The notes under the pieces: generated by a model
Told to the model about the DNA's origin: nothing
Seen by the model: only the letters and a program-made list of their open reading frames with translations
The model's database searches: none
Source: Candidatus Gastranaerophilales bacterium
Lineage (GTDB): Bacteria; Cyanobacteriota; Vampirovibrionia; Gastranaerophilales; Gastranaerophilaceae
Reading direction: 5' to 3'
NCBI GenBank assembly: GCA_944322625.1
Contig: CALUPN010000010.1
Location: 1 to 39,076, forward strand
DNA length: 39,076 nucleotides
Shown here: in pieces, positions 15,724-23,743 of the stretch
Numbering within the stretch: position 1 is the first letter of the stretch
Layout of the letters: every line of letters begins with the position of its first letter
Made by a program: the position numbers and the translations under genes

Positions 15724-16057
15724 TATTTTCTCCAACCTGAACAATTGTAGGTTTATGGCTCTTTATCTCATCGGGAGTTAACTGAGCATAGGTTACAATA
15801 ATTATTTTGTCACCGGGTTGAGCTTTTCTTGCCGCTGCTCCGTTCAGACAAAAACATTTAGAACCTCTTTTTCCTTTTATTGCATAAGTCTGAAACCGCT
15901 CTCCGTTATTTATATTTAATATTTCGACTTTTTCCCACTCCAAAATGCCTGCCGCCTCAAGGAATTCTTCATCTATTGTAATTGAACCCACATAGTTTAA
16001 GTTGGCATCTGTTACAGTGGCTCTGTGTATTTTTGAATTTAAAAATTGTCTTAACAT
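15707..16057 (-). CDS. panD: Aspartate 1-decarboxylase
   Basis: PanD makes beta-alanine from aspartate for pantothenate/CoA synthesis. It is made as a proenzyme that self-cleaves to create a pyruvoyl group. Every key residue is at the same position as in the Escherichia coli enzyme: Lys9, Tyr22, the Gly24-Ser25 cleavage pair (NYVGSITID), Arg54, Thr57 and Tyr58. The length of 116 aa is normal. The ATG at 16057 is preceded by GAGGT with almost no spacer, similar to the sigma factor gene. It is followed by an overlapping small ORF. No other pantothenate genes are in the window. Confidence 0.97.
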   Translation of the reverse strand: MLRQFLNSKIHRATVTDANLNYVGSITIDEEFLEAAGILEWEKVEILNINNGERFQTYAIKGKRGSKCFCLNGAAARKAQPGDKIIIVTYAQLTPDEIKSHKPTIVQVGENNEIIR

Positions 16058-16149
16058 ACATACCTCGTTTTTATGTTAACACAAAAAAGAGTAAGTTGGT
16101 GAATGAGATTTTTTTATTAAAAATTAAAATATAAAAAAAGGAGGTAACT

Positions 16150-16380
16150 ATGTTAGATTTATTTATATTGGAAAGTTGTCCTTACTGCAGAAAAGTAACG
16201 GATTTTCTTGATGATGCCGGAGTAAAATATAATAAAATTGATATCACTGATAAAGCTTCGGAAGAAGCTTTAATTCAAATGGGCGGGAAAAGACAGGTAC
16301 CGTTTCTTGTAGACAAAGACAGAAATATACAGATGTATGAATCAAATGATATTATCGAATATATAAAAACAATAATTTAG
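16150..16380 (+). CDS. Glutaredoxin-like protein
   Basis: A 76-aa thioredoxin-fold protein, the size of small monothiol/dithiol glutaredoxins (NrdH/GrxA class). Seen: redox site CPYC near the N-terminus (ESCPYCRKVTDFL), the cis-Pro loop RQVPFLVD, and a C-terminal MYESNDIIEYIK helix typical of GSH-binding glutaredoxins. It likely reduces disulfides or glutathionylated proteins in the cytosol. A very strong AAAGGAGG precedes the ATG. Its stop overlaps the convergent HAD gene's stop by 4 bp. Confidence 0.92.
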   Translation: MLDLFILESCPYCRKVTDFLDDAGVKYNKIDITDKASEEALIQMGGKRQVPFLVDKDRNIQMYESNDIIEYIKTII

Positions 16381-17192
16381 TCCGGCAATGCAGGGCTTGC
16401 GCCGCAAAATAAACAATATTTTTCCATAGCTTTAACAAAACCATCGTTAAAAACCGTATCAGTAATATCATCGGCTATACTTTTTAATTCCTCTGTTGCA
16501 TTCCCCATTGCAATCTTAACTCCGCCTGCTTTCAAAAGCGCAATATCATTATTCTGATCTCCTATTGTAAGAGTCTCCTCCTTTTTTATTCCCCAAAGTT
16601 TCTGCAAAAACTCTACCGCACAATATTTTGAAGCATCTTTATTTGAAAACTCCAAAAAATAAGGTGTTGATTTGACTATATATAATTCTGGAAAAACTTT
16701 AGGAAGCTCCCGCTCATACTTATTTATCCTCTCCGGATTTTCATAATCTATTGCTAGAAGCTTGTTTACTTTTGTTTTATCGATTTCACAAAACTTTTTA
16801 CACGTATATTTTGTATGCAGATTATTACAATATCTTTTAACTTCATAACATTCCGCCTCTGAGTACAAAATATCATCATTATATAAATTCAAATGAATTT
16901 TTTCGCTTTTGGCCCAATTAATAACTTTTTCAGTCTGTTCCGGCGTAAGATATTTTTCATAAAGAGTATTATCTCTGTCTTTAATAAGTCCGCCCTGATA
17001 AGAAACAACAGGAGTTTCGAGCCCTAAATCTTCCGCGATAAGAGAAGCTGCTGCGTGCATTCTCCCGGTTACAAGAACAACTTTTATTCCATTTTCACAA
17101 AGTTTTTTTATACACTCCTTTACCCCGGGTCTAAATTCACCCTCCGGAATCAAAATGGTTCCGTCAATATCAGTTGCAACCAGTTTTATCAT
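16377..17192 (-). CDS. Cof-type HAD hydrolase
   Basis: A 271-aa HAD-superfamily phosphatase of the Cof (IIB cap) subfamily. Seen: motif I VATDIDGTI (nucleophile Asp), motif II VVLVTGRMH, motif III Lys region, and motif IV LTIGDQNNDIALL. Family members dephosphorylate sugar phosphates, flavin mononucleotide or pyridoxal phosphate; the substrate cannot be told from sequence. The ATG overlaps the stop of the TolC-like gene as ATGA, so the two are co-translated. It ends by overlapping the glutaredoxin stop. The C-terminal CLFCGASPALPD tail is unusual but short. Confidence 0.92.
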   Translation of the reverse strand: MIKLVATDIDGTILIPEGEFRPGVKECIKKLCENGIKVVLVTGRMHAAASLIAEDLGLETPVVSYQGGLIKDRDNTLYEKYLTPEQTEKVINWAKSEKIHLNLYNDDILYSEAECYEVKRYCNNLHTKYTCKKFCEIDKTKVNKLLAIDYENPERINKYERELPKVFPELYIVKSTPYFLEFSNKDASKYCAVEFLQKLWGIKKEETLTIGDQNNDIALLKAGGVKIAMGNATEELKSIADDITDTVFNDGFVKAMEKYCLFCGASPALPD

Positions 17193-18457
17193 AAAAGTTC
17201 CTCATCTATTAATAATATATCATGACCGACATCTTGCATAATTTCCAAGTATGAATAAAAATGTCGTGACATAGAATTTAAATATCTGCTCAAAATCTCC
17301 TGATGCGCAGTTTCATTAATAATCAAATCCGTGTAAGAATTTTTTCCTTTTATATAAGCATCAGTTGAAAGTTTAACGATTTTTGCGGACTCATCCAGTA
17401 TTTTTTGGGAATATTGCATATTTTCCGCTGAATATTTGAATGTATTATAATCTTTTTTCAGTTCATACTTAAGCCGATTTTCATATGCCTTTTTATCAGC
17501 CTTACTTCGCTCTAAAAAGATTTCCGCCTTCTGAATATCCGGTGTATAGTTATAAAGAATGGGAACATCCATGCCGAAACCTGCAAATGCACCGCTGTAA
17601 TTATTAGCAGCAGAAGGGTGTGCCTGCCAGGCATAACCGCCGGCAATACTTATGTCCGGAACCCTCTTGCGTTTTGCGTCAGTTAATTGAAGTTCTGATT
17701 TTTCTATATTATTATCCGAAATCTTTATAATATAACTATACTCTAACGCGATATTCTCAAGAGTTTTATACTCAGGCAGCTTTATATTCCAATAAGACCA
17801 GTTTCCAAACAAAGACGGGTCTTTTGTGTCATACATAATATCATCATGCCCGGTATTTAAAATCTTATTGAGTTCAAATTGTTTGGCCAGCATATTTGCT
17901 TTTGCAATATTTAATTCAATCTTTTGGCTTGCATATTGAATATCAGCTTTCAAATTATCAATCTCATAATATGCAGAAATTTTCGGACGCTCTGTTGTAA
18001 TCCTTACTAAATCTTTAAACAGCTTTAACCTTTCTTCCTGAATTTTATAAACGGATTTTGCATACAAAACATCAAAATACGCCTGCATAATCTCGAGTTT
18101 ATAATTATGTTCCGCCTGCTTAAGCTCCGTTTCTTTTATCGTAAAATCCTCTTCGGCAATCTTTTTGCGAATTCCGCGTTTTAAAACTTCTATCGGAAGT
18201 ACAAGGCCTGCTTGAGAAGCATTTCCCAAAGCAACATTACCTATCATTACATTGGACTGAATTTGAGGATTTTGAAGCCTGTTTGCAATTTTAATATCTT
18301 TTCTGTATGTTTCTAATTCCAAACGTTGAATTTTAAGTTCGCAATTTTCTCTCAAACCGATATCAATAAGCTCATCCAAATCAACTTTAATAATATCTGC
18401 TCTTGCAGAAAGCGGAGATATAATTATTAAGGCCAGTATAATTAAAAATCTCTTCAT
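17189..18457 (-). CDS. TolC-like outer membrane efflux protein
   Basis: A 422-aa OEP/TolC family protein: signal peptide MKRFLIILALIIISPLSARA, then two long alpha-helical repeats (LRENCELKIQRLELETYR..., later SYIIKISDNNIEKSELQL and TDAKRKRVPDISIAGGY, a typical OEP motif). Family knowledge: trimeric outer membrane channel for efflux or type I secretion. No inner-membrane pump or adaptor is adjacent; the only partner is the coupled HAD gene. The start is secured by the signal peptide but has no Shine-Dalgarno; instead an extended -10 box sits 9 nt upstream (18467-18475), so the transcript is probably leaderless. Confidence 0.92.
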   Translation of the reverse strand: MKRFLIILALIIISPLSARADIIKVDLDELIDIGLRENCELKIQRLELETYRKDIKIANRLQNPQIQSNVMIGNVALGNASQAGLVLPIEVLKRGIRKKIAEEDFTIKETELKQAEHNYKLEIMQAYFDVLYAKSVYKIQEERLKLFKDLVRITTERPKISAYYEIDNLKADIQYASQKIELNIAKANMLAKQFELNKILNTGHDDIMYDTKDPSLFGNWSYWNIKLPEYKTLENIALEYSYIIKISDNNIEKSELQLTDAKRKRVPDISIAGGYAWQAHPSAANNYSGAFAGFGMDVPILYNYTPDIQKAEIFLERSKADKKAYENRLKYELKKDYNTFKYSAENMQYSQKILDESAKIVKLSTDAYIKGKNSYTDLIINETAHQEILSRYLNSMSRHFYSYLEIMQDVGHDILLIDEELL

Positions 18458-18466
18458 ACATAAAGA

Positions 18467-18475
18467 ATTTTAACA
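18467..18475 (-). promoter_or_regulatory. Promoter giving a probable leaderless tolC-like mRNA
   Basis: TGT-TAAAAT (extended -10; TAAAAT at 18467-18472) with only 9 nt between it and the ATG. Initiation 6-8 nt after the -10 would put the RNA start within about 3 nt of the start codon. No Shine-Dalgarno is present. Confidence 0.55.
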
Positions 18476-18867
18476 TAAAAAATTCTCGTTCAGTCATCAA
18501 ATTGTTATAAACAATACAAAATAAACCACGTTAAATATCTGTTTTTCAATACGCAATTGTTAAGAATTTTTAATTTCTATAAAGATTTGTAAAAAAATTA
18601 CAAGAAACAGTTTACTTTTGTTATATAGTGTTGCAATAATGTTAGTGTAAGAAGTATATATCACAAATCTAATAAGTAAATACATGGAATGTATGTTTGG
18701 AATAAGTGGCGCAGGCAAAGGATGCAGGCAAGCTTATGAAAAATGTGTAGAGAATCGTTTAAGAAATCAAAGGGTAAGTAAACGGGATGAACTTATTGGA
18801 TAGGATATATCAGAAAACCGGTCTCCTGCTTTGGAGGCAAAGGTGAGGGCAGAGCCCGAACCGTAAC

Positions 18868-18883
18868 AAGTACATATCAATAA
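18868..18883 (+). repeat. Duplicated leader block, upstream copy
   Basis: AAGTACATATCAATAA, followed by AAGGAGAGA-like sequence, identical to 19461-19476 immediately before the flagellin ribosome binding site. No start codon follows this copy, which looks like a relict leader. Confidence 0.6.
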
Positions 18884-19348
18884 TAAGGAGAGAATTTCAA
18901 GAGAAAAAAGAAGAAGCCGTTGAAATACTATATTAAAAAGTGAAGAGTGAGACATTAAATGTGAAGCGTCACTTCCCCAAACGGGGAAGGATGGAATGGG
19001 GTACAGCCCGCAAGGAAGCTCAATGCAGCTTCCGGAATGTCATTCTGAGGCTGGTGGAATTTTTCATTTAGACATAATTATTGAAAGCCGAAGAATCTCA
19101 AGGGTAGATAATAACCCATCCCCCTAACCCCCTCCCACAAGGGGCGGGGGAAACGCTTGAAAACAAAGCCCCCTCTTCCGCATCTGTAACTTTCGCCTCA
19201 AGGCTCAAGTAAATCTGCTCCCTCTCCCACAGGAGACGAGGGAAGATGCAAGGCAAGTTCAGCCGGAAGCAATAATATAGTAGTTTAACAGGGCTTAGTT
19301 CAGGCTGTTTGTTTTTCCATATACAAACAGTCACGGGGAAAACTGCGC

Positions 19349-19375
19349 CAAAATCCGGTGTATGTATTCCGACTA
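19349..19375 (+). promoter_or_regulatory. Possible sigma-28 promoter of flagellin
   Basis: CAAA-N15-TCCGACTA: 3/4 in the -35 core and 5/8 in the -10 against TAAA-N15-GCCGATAA, at correct spacing. It would give a leader of about 117 nt before the flagellin ATG, containing the hairpin GGCG...CGCC near 19443-19459. Weaker than the site at 13929. Confidence 0.3.
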
Positions 19376-19460
19376 TCACAAATATAACGAGTGCTGCACA
19401 AGGGATGTGCAGTTAGGGGTAAGCTGCGCCTTTTGTTTGGGGGCGTAATTTGCTCCGCCA

Positions 19461-19476
19461 AAGTACATATCAATAA
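19461..19476 (+). repeat. Duplicated leader block, flagellin copy
   Basis: Same 16-bp block as at 18868-18883, here followed by GAGAGAAAGGAG and the flagellin ATG. Confidence 0.6.
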
Positions 19477-19498
19477 AAGAGAGAAAGGAGATTCAACT

Positions 19499-20554
19499 AT
19501 GGCACTCACAATCAACACAAACATTTCGTCAATTATCGCTCAAAGAAGTTTGAACAATGCGACGACAAACCTGAACACATCATTAGAAAGAATGTCAACA
19601 GGTTACAAAATTAACCACGCAAAAGACAACGCAGCCGGTTATTCAATTGCAAGTATGTGGGAAACCCAGTTAGGTTCATTAGATGTTGCAGCGGATAACG
19701 CAGCTACGGGATCGGACATGTTAACATCCGCAGAACAAAGCTACAGTTTATTATCAGACCACTTACAGCGTATCAGAGATTTGACTGAACAAGCTGCAAA
19801 CGGAACTTACGCCTCCGCATCGTTAAAAGCTATCCAATCAGAAATTGAAGCAAGATTGGATGAAATTACCCGTGTAGCATTAAACGCTGAATTTAACGGA
19901 ATTAAGCTAATGGCTTACCAATCAAACGGAGTTCCATCCGGCGTTGGTATTACATCTGCCGGTATTAACTTACAGGTTGGCCTTTATGCTGAAGAAAACA
20001 GTGTTATTAATTTGGATGTAAGCTTATTTACAAGTGCTACTGTAAGCGGTTTGTTTACAAAACTTGCCGGAGAATCAAGCAACAGTACAACACCGGCTAC
20101 TTTAGATCAAATGATTGCACAAGCCAGTAATAATAAATATGCCAGCTTAGAAGCTGCTATCACTGCAGATGAAACTGACAATTTATTGAGCAAAGTCTTT
20201 GCGGCTGCCTGCAGTTCATTAGTTTATAATGCTGATTCTGACAGTTATACTCTTGCTTCAGACAGTGCCACTCACTTTGGTGCTAAAGAAATGTTAGGCT
20301 TTATTGATGCGGCAATCGATGATATTTCATCACGTGTAACCAGAATAGGTGCTGCACAAAACAGGGTAGAGTCAGCTATCACAGCTCTGGATGTACAGTC
20401 ACAGAACCTGACATCTTCACTATCTACTTTGAGAGATACAGATGTCGCAGAAGAATCTTCAAACTATATCCAGTCACAAATTCTTCAGCAAGCATCTGCA
20501 ACTCTATTAGCAACTGCTAACCAAACACCAAGTATCGCATTGAACTTAGTATAG
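19499..20554 (+). CDS. fliC: Flagellin
   Basis: Flagellin, the filament subunit exported through the flagellar type III apparatus. The 351-aa product has the conserved N-terminal D0/D1 helices (NTNISSIIAQRSLNN, SLERMSTGYKINHAKDNAAG, SYSLLSDHLQRIRDLTEQA) and the C-terminal D1/D0 helices (GAAQNRVESAITAL, TLRDTDVAEESSNYI, ILQQASATLLATANQ). The variable centre is short (about residues 140-250), so the outer domains are small. I chose the ATG at 19499 because AAAGGAG lies 9 nt before it; the 36 in-frame codons upstream have no flagellin character. The very end reads PSIALNLV where most flagellins have a Leu-Leu ending. No other flagellar structural gene is in the window. Confidence 0.97.
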   Translation: MALTINTNISSIIAQRSLNNATTNLNTSLERMSTGYKINHAKDNAAGYSIASMWETQLGSLDVAADNAATGSDMLTSAEQSYSLLSDHLQRIRDLTEQAANGTYASASLKAIQSEIEARLDEITRVALNAEFNGIKLMAYQSNGVPSGVGITSAGINLQVGLYAEENSVINLDVSLFTSATVSGLFTKLAGESSNSTTPATLDQMIAQASNNKYASLEAAITADETDNLLSKVFAAACSSLVYNADSDSYTLASDSATHFGAKEMLGFIDAAIDDISSRVTRIGAAQNRVESAITALDVQSQNLTSSLSTLRDTDVAEESSNYIQSQILQQASATLLATANQTPSIALNLV

Positions 20555-20627
20555 TAGCAGGTGAATTATGGAGAAAGCTGATAATTCTCGTGCAGTTGTT
20601 GGTTAGGGAGTTGATGGTAAATAAAAG

Positions 20628-20664
20628 GAGAGCATCGAATGTTTTCGGTGCTCTCTTTTTTTTA
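20628..20664. terminator. Terminator after flagellin (bidirectional)
   Basis: GAGAGCATCGAA-tgtt-TTCGGTGCTCTC, followed by an 8-T run on the plus strand; on the minus strand the same stem is followed by CTTTTATTT and can end speE. Confidence 0.92.
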
Positions 20665-20676
20665 TTATTCGCATAT

Positions 20677-21513
20677 TTATAACAATTCTTTTAAATAATT
20701 CGGCAAAGCAAATCTTGCGTTATGATAATCCTTGTTATAAATTTTGCAAGTCTTTGTTATTGCTTCCCCTCTTCTTTCATCCCAATAGGAAAGCGGCTTA
20801 ACTGTCTCTGAGCAGAAAGCCCAAGCCCAATAACCGCCAGGATATGTCGGAATATTCGATGTAAACGTTGAGCATACCGGAAACACTTTTTTAAGAAGAT
20901 TATACATTTTTTTAATTTCTTCTTTATTTACAAACGGTGATTCCGATTGTGCACACATTATACCGCCTTCTTTTAATGACTCTTTAACATTTGTATAAAA
21001 TTCTTCGGTAAACAAACCTTCACCCGGTCCCATCGGATCCGTTGAGTCAATTAAAACAATATCAAACTCGTTCTTTTTATCTTTGATATATTCAATCGCA
21101 TCTTCCACAAGAATTTCACATTTAGGATTATCCAGCTCGCAGGAAATTGTCGGAAGATACTTTTTACATGCTTCGATTACCATTCCGTCAATTTCACATA
21201 AAACAACTTTTTCAACAGTATCGTGTTTTAAAACTTCTCTTACGGTTCCGCCGTCACCACCACCTATTACGAGTACTGTTTTCGGCGCTTTGTGATGCAT
21301 CATCGGAATATGTGCTATCATTTCATGATAATGAAACTCATCTCCTTCCGTTGTCATCATCAAATCATCAAGGGTTAAAATTTTCCCTAAAGTCGAATCC
21401 GTATCAATAATTTCAACTTTCTGAAAAGGTGATTGTTCTGAAAAAAGAACTTCTTTTTGTTTTATTGCAATTCCGAAGCCTGCCGGCGTAATTTCTTTAT
21501 AGAATTCTGTCAT
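20677..21513 (-). CDS. speE: Spermidine synthase (polyamine aminopropyltransferase)
   Basis: SpeE transfers an aminopropyl group from decarboxylated SAM to putrescine. The 278-aa product shows the family N-terminal beta domain (QKVEIIDTDSTLGKILTLDD), the SAM-type nucleotide motif VLVIGGGDGGTVREVLKH, the catalytic Asp region LIDSTDPMGPGEGLF, and CEIDGMVIEACKKYL. The ATG overlaps the HIT gene stop (ATGA), so they are translationally coupled. It is the last gene of the minus-strand run argS-HIT-speE. SAM decarboxylase is not in the window. Confidence 0.96.
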   Translation of the reverse strand: MTEFYKEITPAGFGIAIKQKEVLFSEQSPFQKVEIIDTDSTLGKILTLDDLMMTTEGDEFHYHEMIAHIPMMHHKAPKTVLVIGGGDGGTVREVLKHDTVEKVVLCEIDGMVIEACKKYLPTISCELDNPKCEILVEDAIEYIKDKKNEFDIVLIDSTDPMGPGEGLFTEEFYTNVKESLKEGGIMCAQSESPFVNKEEIKKMYNLLKKVFPVCSTFTSNIPTYPGGYWAWAFCSETVKPLSYWDERRGEAITKTCKIYNKDYHNARFALPNYLKELL

Positions 21514-21827
21514 AATTTTATATTCCCCGCTAATATGTGTATATGCAGGTGGAAAACTTCCTGTCCTGCCTCTTTTCCCGTATTAATAACTGTTCTGTAA
21601 GATTTTAAACCTATCTTCTTTGTTACTTCTCTTACCGTCATCATTAGTTTACCAAGCAAAAACTCATCATCAAGCTCATTAAGTGATTCAACATGCTTTC
21701 GCGGAACCACAAGCAAATGAGTATCCGCCTTCGGATTAATGTCATTGAAAACTACCGCATATTCATTTTCCAAAACAAATTCGGTATTAAATTCACCGTT
21801 TATGATTTTGCAAAAAACACAGTCCAT
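21510..21827 (-). CDS. HIT family nucleotide-binding hydrolase
   Basis: A 105-aa histidine triad protein (HinT-like). Seen: zinc-type CVFCKIINGE at the N-terminus, NDINPKADTHLLVVPRKH, and the triad GQEVFHLHIHILAG. Family members hydrolyse AMP-linked phosphoramidates or dinucleotide polyphosphates. It lies 32 bp after argS and overlaps speE. The link to argS fits a role in clearing aminoacyl-adenylates, which HinT proteins can hydrolyse, but this is inference. Confidence 0.94.
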   Translation of the reverse strand: MDCVFCKIINGEFNTEFVLENEYAVVFNDINPKADTHLLVVPRKHVESLNELDDEFLLGKLMMTVREVTKKIGLKSYRTVINTGKEAGQEVFHLHIHILAGNIKL

Positions 21828-21859
21828 TTTATGTCCTCCGTAATTTATTACAAATTTTC

Positions 21860-23584
21860 TTACATTTTCTCCGGCGCCGATACTGCCAAAATATCAAGAG
21901 CATTTTTTAATGTTGTTTTTATTGCTACCATAAGCGCAAGTCTTGATTTCATTAGTTCTTTATCATCTGAAATTACCCTGTTCGAATTATAGAATGAATG
22001 GAATTCCGCAGCAAGCTCCTGAACATATCTGCAAATCGTATAAACAGTTCTGTTCTGAGCCGAAAGAACTATAACGGATTTAAACTCTTCCAACTTAAGA
22101 ATTAATGATTTTGCGCAATCTGCCGTATTAAGGATTATATTCTTATCAAAATTTTTAACCAAATCTTCAAATTCACTCTGTTTCATCGGAGCCGGTATTT
22201 TCTCTCCGGTTTCCGAATTAAGTCGTTCATTAACAGCATTTCTCAAAATTGAACAAACTCTTGCATATGCATATTGAACATAAAATACGGGATTTTCATC
22301 GGTAGAGCGCTTTGCAAGTTCAATATCAAAATCAAGCGTCATATCAATATTGCGCATTTCCATCCAATAACGCGTAGCATCAATTCCGACTTCCTCTATT
22401 AAATCATCTAATGTAACCATATTTTTACGTTTACCCATTCGGACTTCTTCTCCGTTTACAACCAGATTTACAAGCTGCCCCAAAAGTACTTCCAACTTAT
22501 CCGGATTATAACCGAGAGCCTCAATTGACGCTCTTACACGGGCGACATAGCCGTGATGATCAGCTCCCCATATATTAATCAGTCTGTCATAACCGCGTCT
22601 TAATTTATCAATATGATAAGCAATATCTGCCGTAAGATATGTATTAGAACCGTCAGCCTTTTTAATTACCCTATCTTGGTCGTCACCAAACTCGGAAGAT
22701 TTGAACCACATAGCTCCGTCTTTTTCATAAAGCATACCTTTTGCCATCAACTCTTTATAGCTTTCTTCTACCTTACCGGATTTATGCAAATCCTGTTCAG
22801 AATAAAAATTATCAAAATGTACTCTGAATTCTTCCAGTAATTTTTTCTGACATTGCTCCATTTCTTTTTTAGCAAAATCGGAAAGAGTTTGAACTTCAAG
22901 TTTTTCCTGAGTTATTTCGGGATTTTGTTCCAGATATTTTTTTGCTACGGGAATTAAGTAATCTCCGGGGTAGTAATTCTTTCTCTCCGCTTCATCTGTC
23001 GGGAAATCAATGTTCTCTCCTAATTCCTGTAAAAGTCTTATTTTCAATGAATTTCCGAGTTTTTGAATTTGACTTCCGGCATCATTTATATAAAACTCCT
23101 GATAAACTTCATGCCCGTAGAATTTTAACAGATTTGCCAGCGCACTTCCCATTGCGGCCCAGCGCCCATGACCTATATGAAAAGGACCTGTCGGATTAGC
23201 CGATACATATTCAAGTAAAATCTTTTCTTTTTCAATTTTTTCAGGACGTCCGTAATTTTCTTTTCTTGTAAGAATTTCTTCTACTGTATTTGCCAAAAGA
23301 GAATTTTCTACCTTAAAATTAATAAATCCGCCCACTACTGTTACCGTATAATTTTTTGGCATTAAATTTTCTGCAATTGTCTGCGCTATCTGCGGCGGAG
23401 CAATTTTTGCCAAACGCGCCAGAGAAGAAACATTAACCGCAAAATCACCAAAATCAGGATTCTTTGGTTTTTCTACCATTAATGAAAATTTGTCATTTTC
23501 ACTCATCCGGCCGAGTTTATTTCCTGAAATTGCTTTTTTTATACCAAATTCAACTTCTTTTAGAAAAAAATCTTTTAACATCAT
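21860..23584 (-). CDS. argS: Arginyl-tRNA synthetase
   Basis: Class I aminoacyl-tRNA synthetase of 574 aa. Seen: N-terminal Add-1 like domain (about 1-110), signature HIGH as PFHIGHGRW, a KMSKS-equivalent MGKRKNMVTLDDL as in the ArgRS subgroup without canonical KMSKS, and the C-terminal DALR anticodon-binding domain ending LALMVAIKTTLKNALDILAV. Two adjacent ATGs (23584 and 23581) are possible; GAGGA spaced 4-7 nt upstream fits either. It is separated from the solute-binding protein gene by a G-rich tandem array in the same transcript direction. Confidence 0.97.
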   Translation of the reverse strand: MMLKDFFLKEVEFGIKKAISGNKLGRMSENDKFSLMVEKPKNPDFGDFAVNVSSLARLAKIAPPQIAQTIAENLMPKNYTVTVVGGFINFKVENSLLANTVEEILTRKENYGRPEKIEKEKILLEYVSANPTGPFHIGHGRWAAMGSALANLLKFYGHEVYQEFYINDAGSQIQKLGNSLKIRLLQELGENIDFPTDEAERKNYYPGDYLIPVAKKYLEQNPEITQEKLEVQTLSDFAKKEMEQCQKKLLEEFRVHFDNFYSEQDLHKSGKVEESYKELMAKGMLYEKDGAMWFKSSEFGDDQDRVIKKADGSNTYLTADIAYHIDKLRRGYDRLINIWGADHHGYVARVRASIEALGYNPDKLEVLLGQLVNLVVNGEEVRMGKRKNMVTLDDLIEEVGIDATRYWMEMRNIDMTLDFDIELAKRSTDENPVFYVQYAYARVCSILRNAVNERLNSETGEKIPAPMKQSEFEDLVKNFDKNIILNTADCAKSLILKLEEFKSVIVLSAQNRTVYTICRYVQELAAEFHSFYNSNRVISDDKELMKSRLALMVAIKTTLKNALDILAVSAPEKM

Positions 23585-23617
23585 TTATCCTCACTATTTA
23601 TCACAAAGTATAAGATA

Positions 23618-23730
23618 AACAGGGGTAAATGTACAGGGGGGTAAATGTTCAGGGGGGTAAATGTTCAGGGGTAAATGTTCAGGGGTAAATGTTCAGGGTG
23701 GGAATATACAAGGGGTAAATATATAAGGAT
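23618..23730. repeat. Tandem array of AGGGGTAAATGTTC-like units
   Basis: About eight units of 13-16 bp: clear CAGGGG(GG)TAAATGTTC copies with four or six Gs, then decayed ones (CAGGGTGGGAATATA, CAAGGGGTAAATATA, TAAGGATAATGTT). It lies between the solute-binding protein stop and argS and is transcribed on the minus strand. The same G4TAA core writes the last lpxD codons (33-60) and appears once at about 4371-4379. Confidence 0.9.
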
Positions 23731-23743
23731 AATGTTCAAGGAG

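Larger units (their letters stand above)
18458..19498. other. Long repeat-rich region upstream of flagellin
   Basis: About 1 kb without a convincing gene. It holds the TTGTAA-N5-TTACAA dyad (18587-18603), a 39-codon ORF without ribosome binding site (18684-18803), a 16-bp block AAGTACATATCAATAA (18868-18883) repeated just before flagellin (19461-19476), degenerate family B palindromes (CTTCCCC-aaac-GGGGAAG near 18971; CCCCCTCCCAC/GGGGCGGGGG near 19130), a TGTCATTCTGAGGCT...GCCGAAGAATCTC split repeat (about 19036-19098), and a possible sigma-28 promoter (19349-19375). Confidence 0.6.

Noticed and set aside
19391..19498. N-terminal extension of flagellin
   Set aside because: The in-frame upstream codons lack flagellin similarity, while the ATG at 19499 has AAAGGAG at good spacing.
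23618..23730. CRISPR array
   Set aside because: Repeat units are 13-16 bp with no unique spacers, and they decay along the array. No cas genes are nearby.
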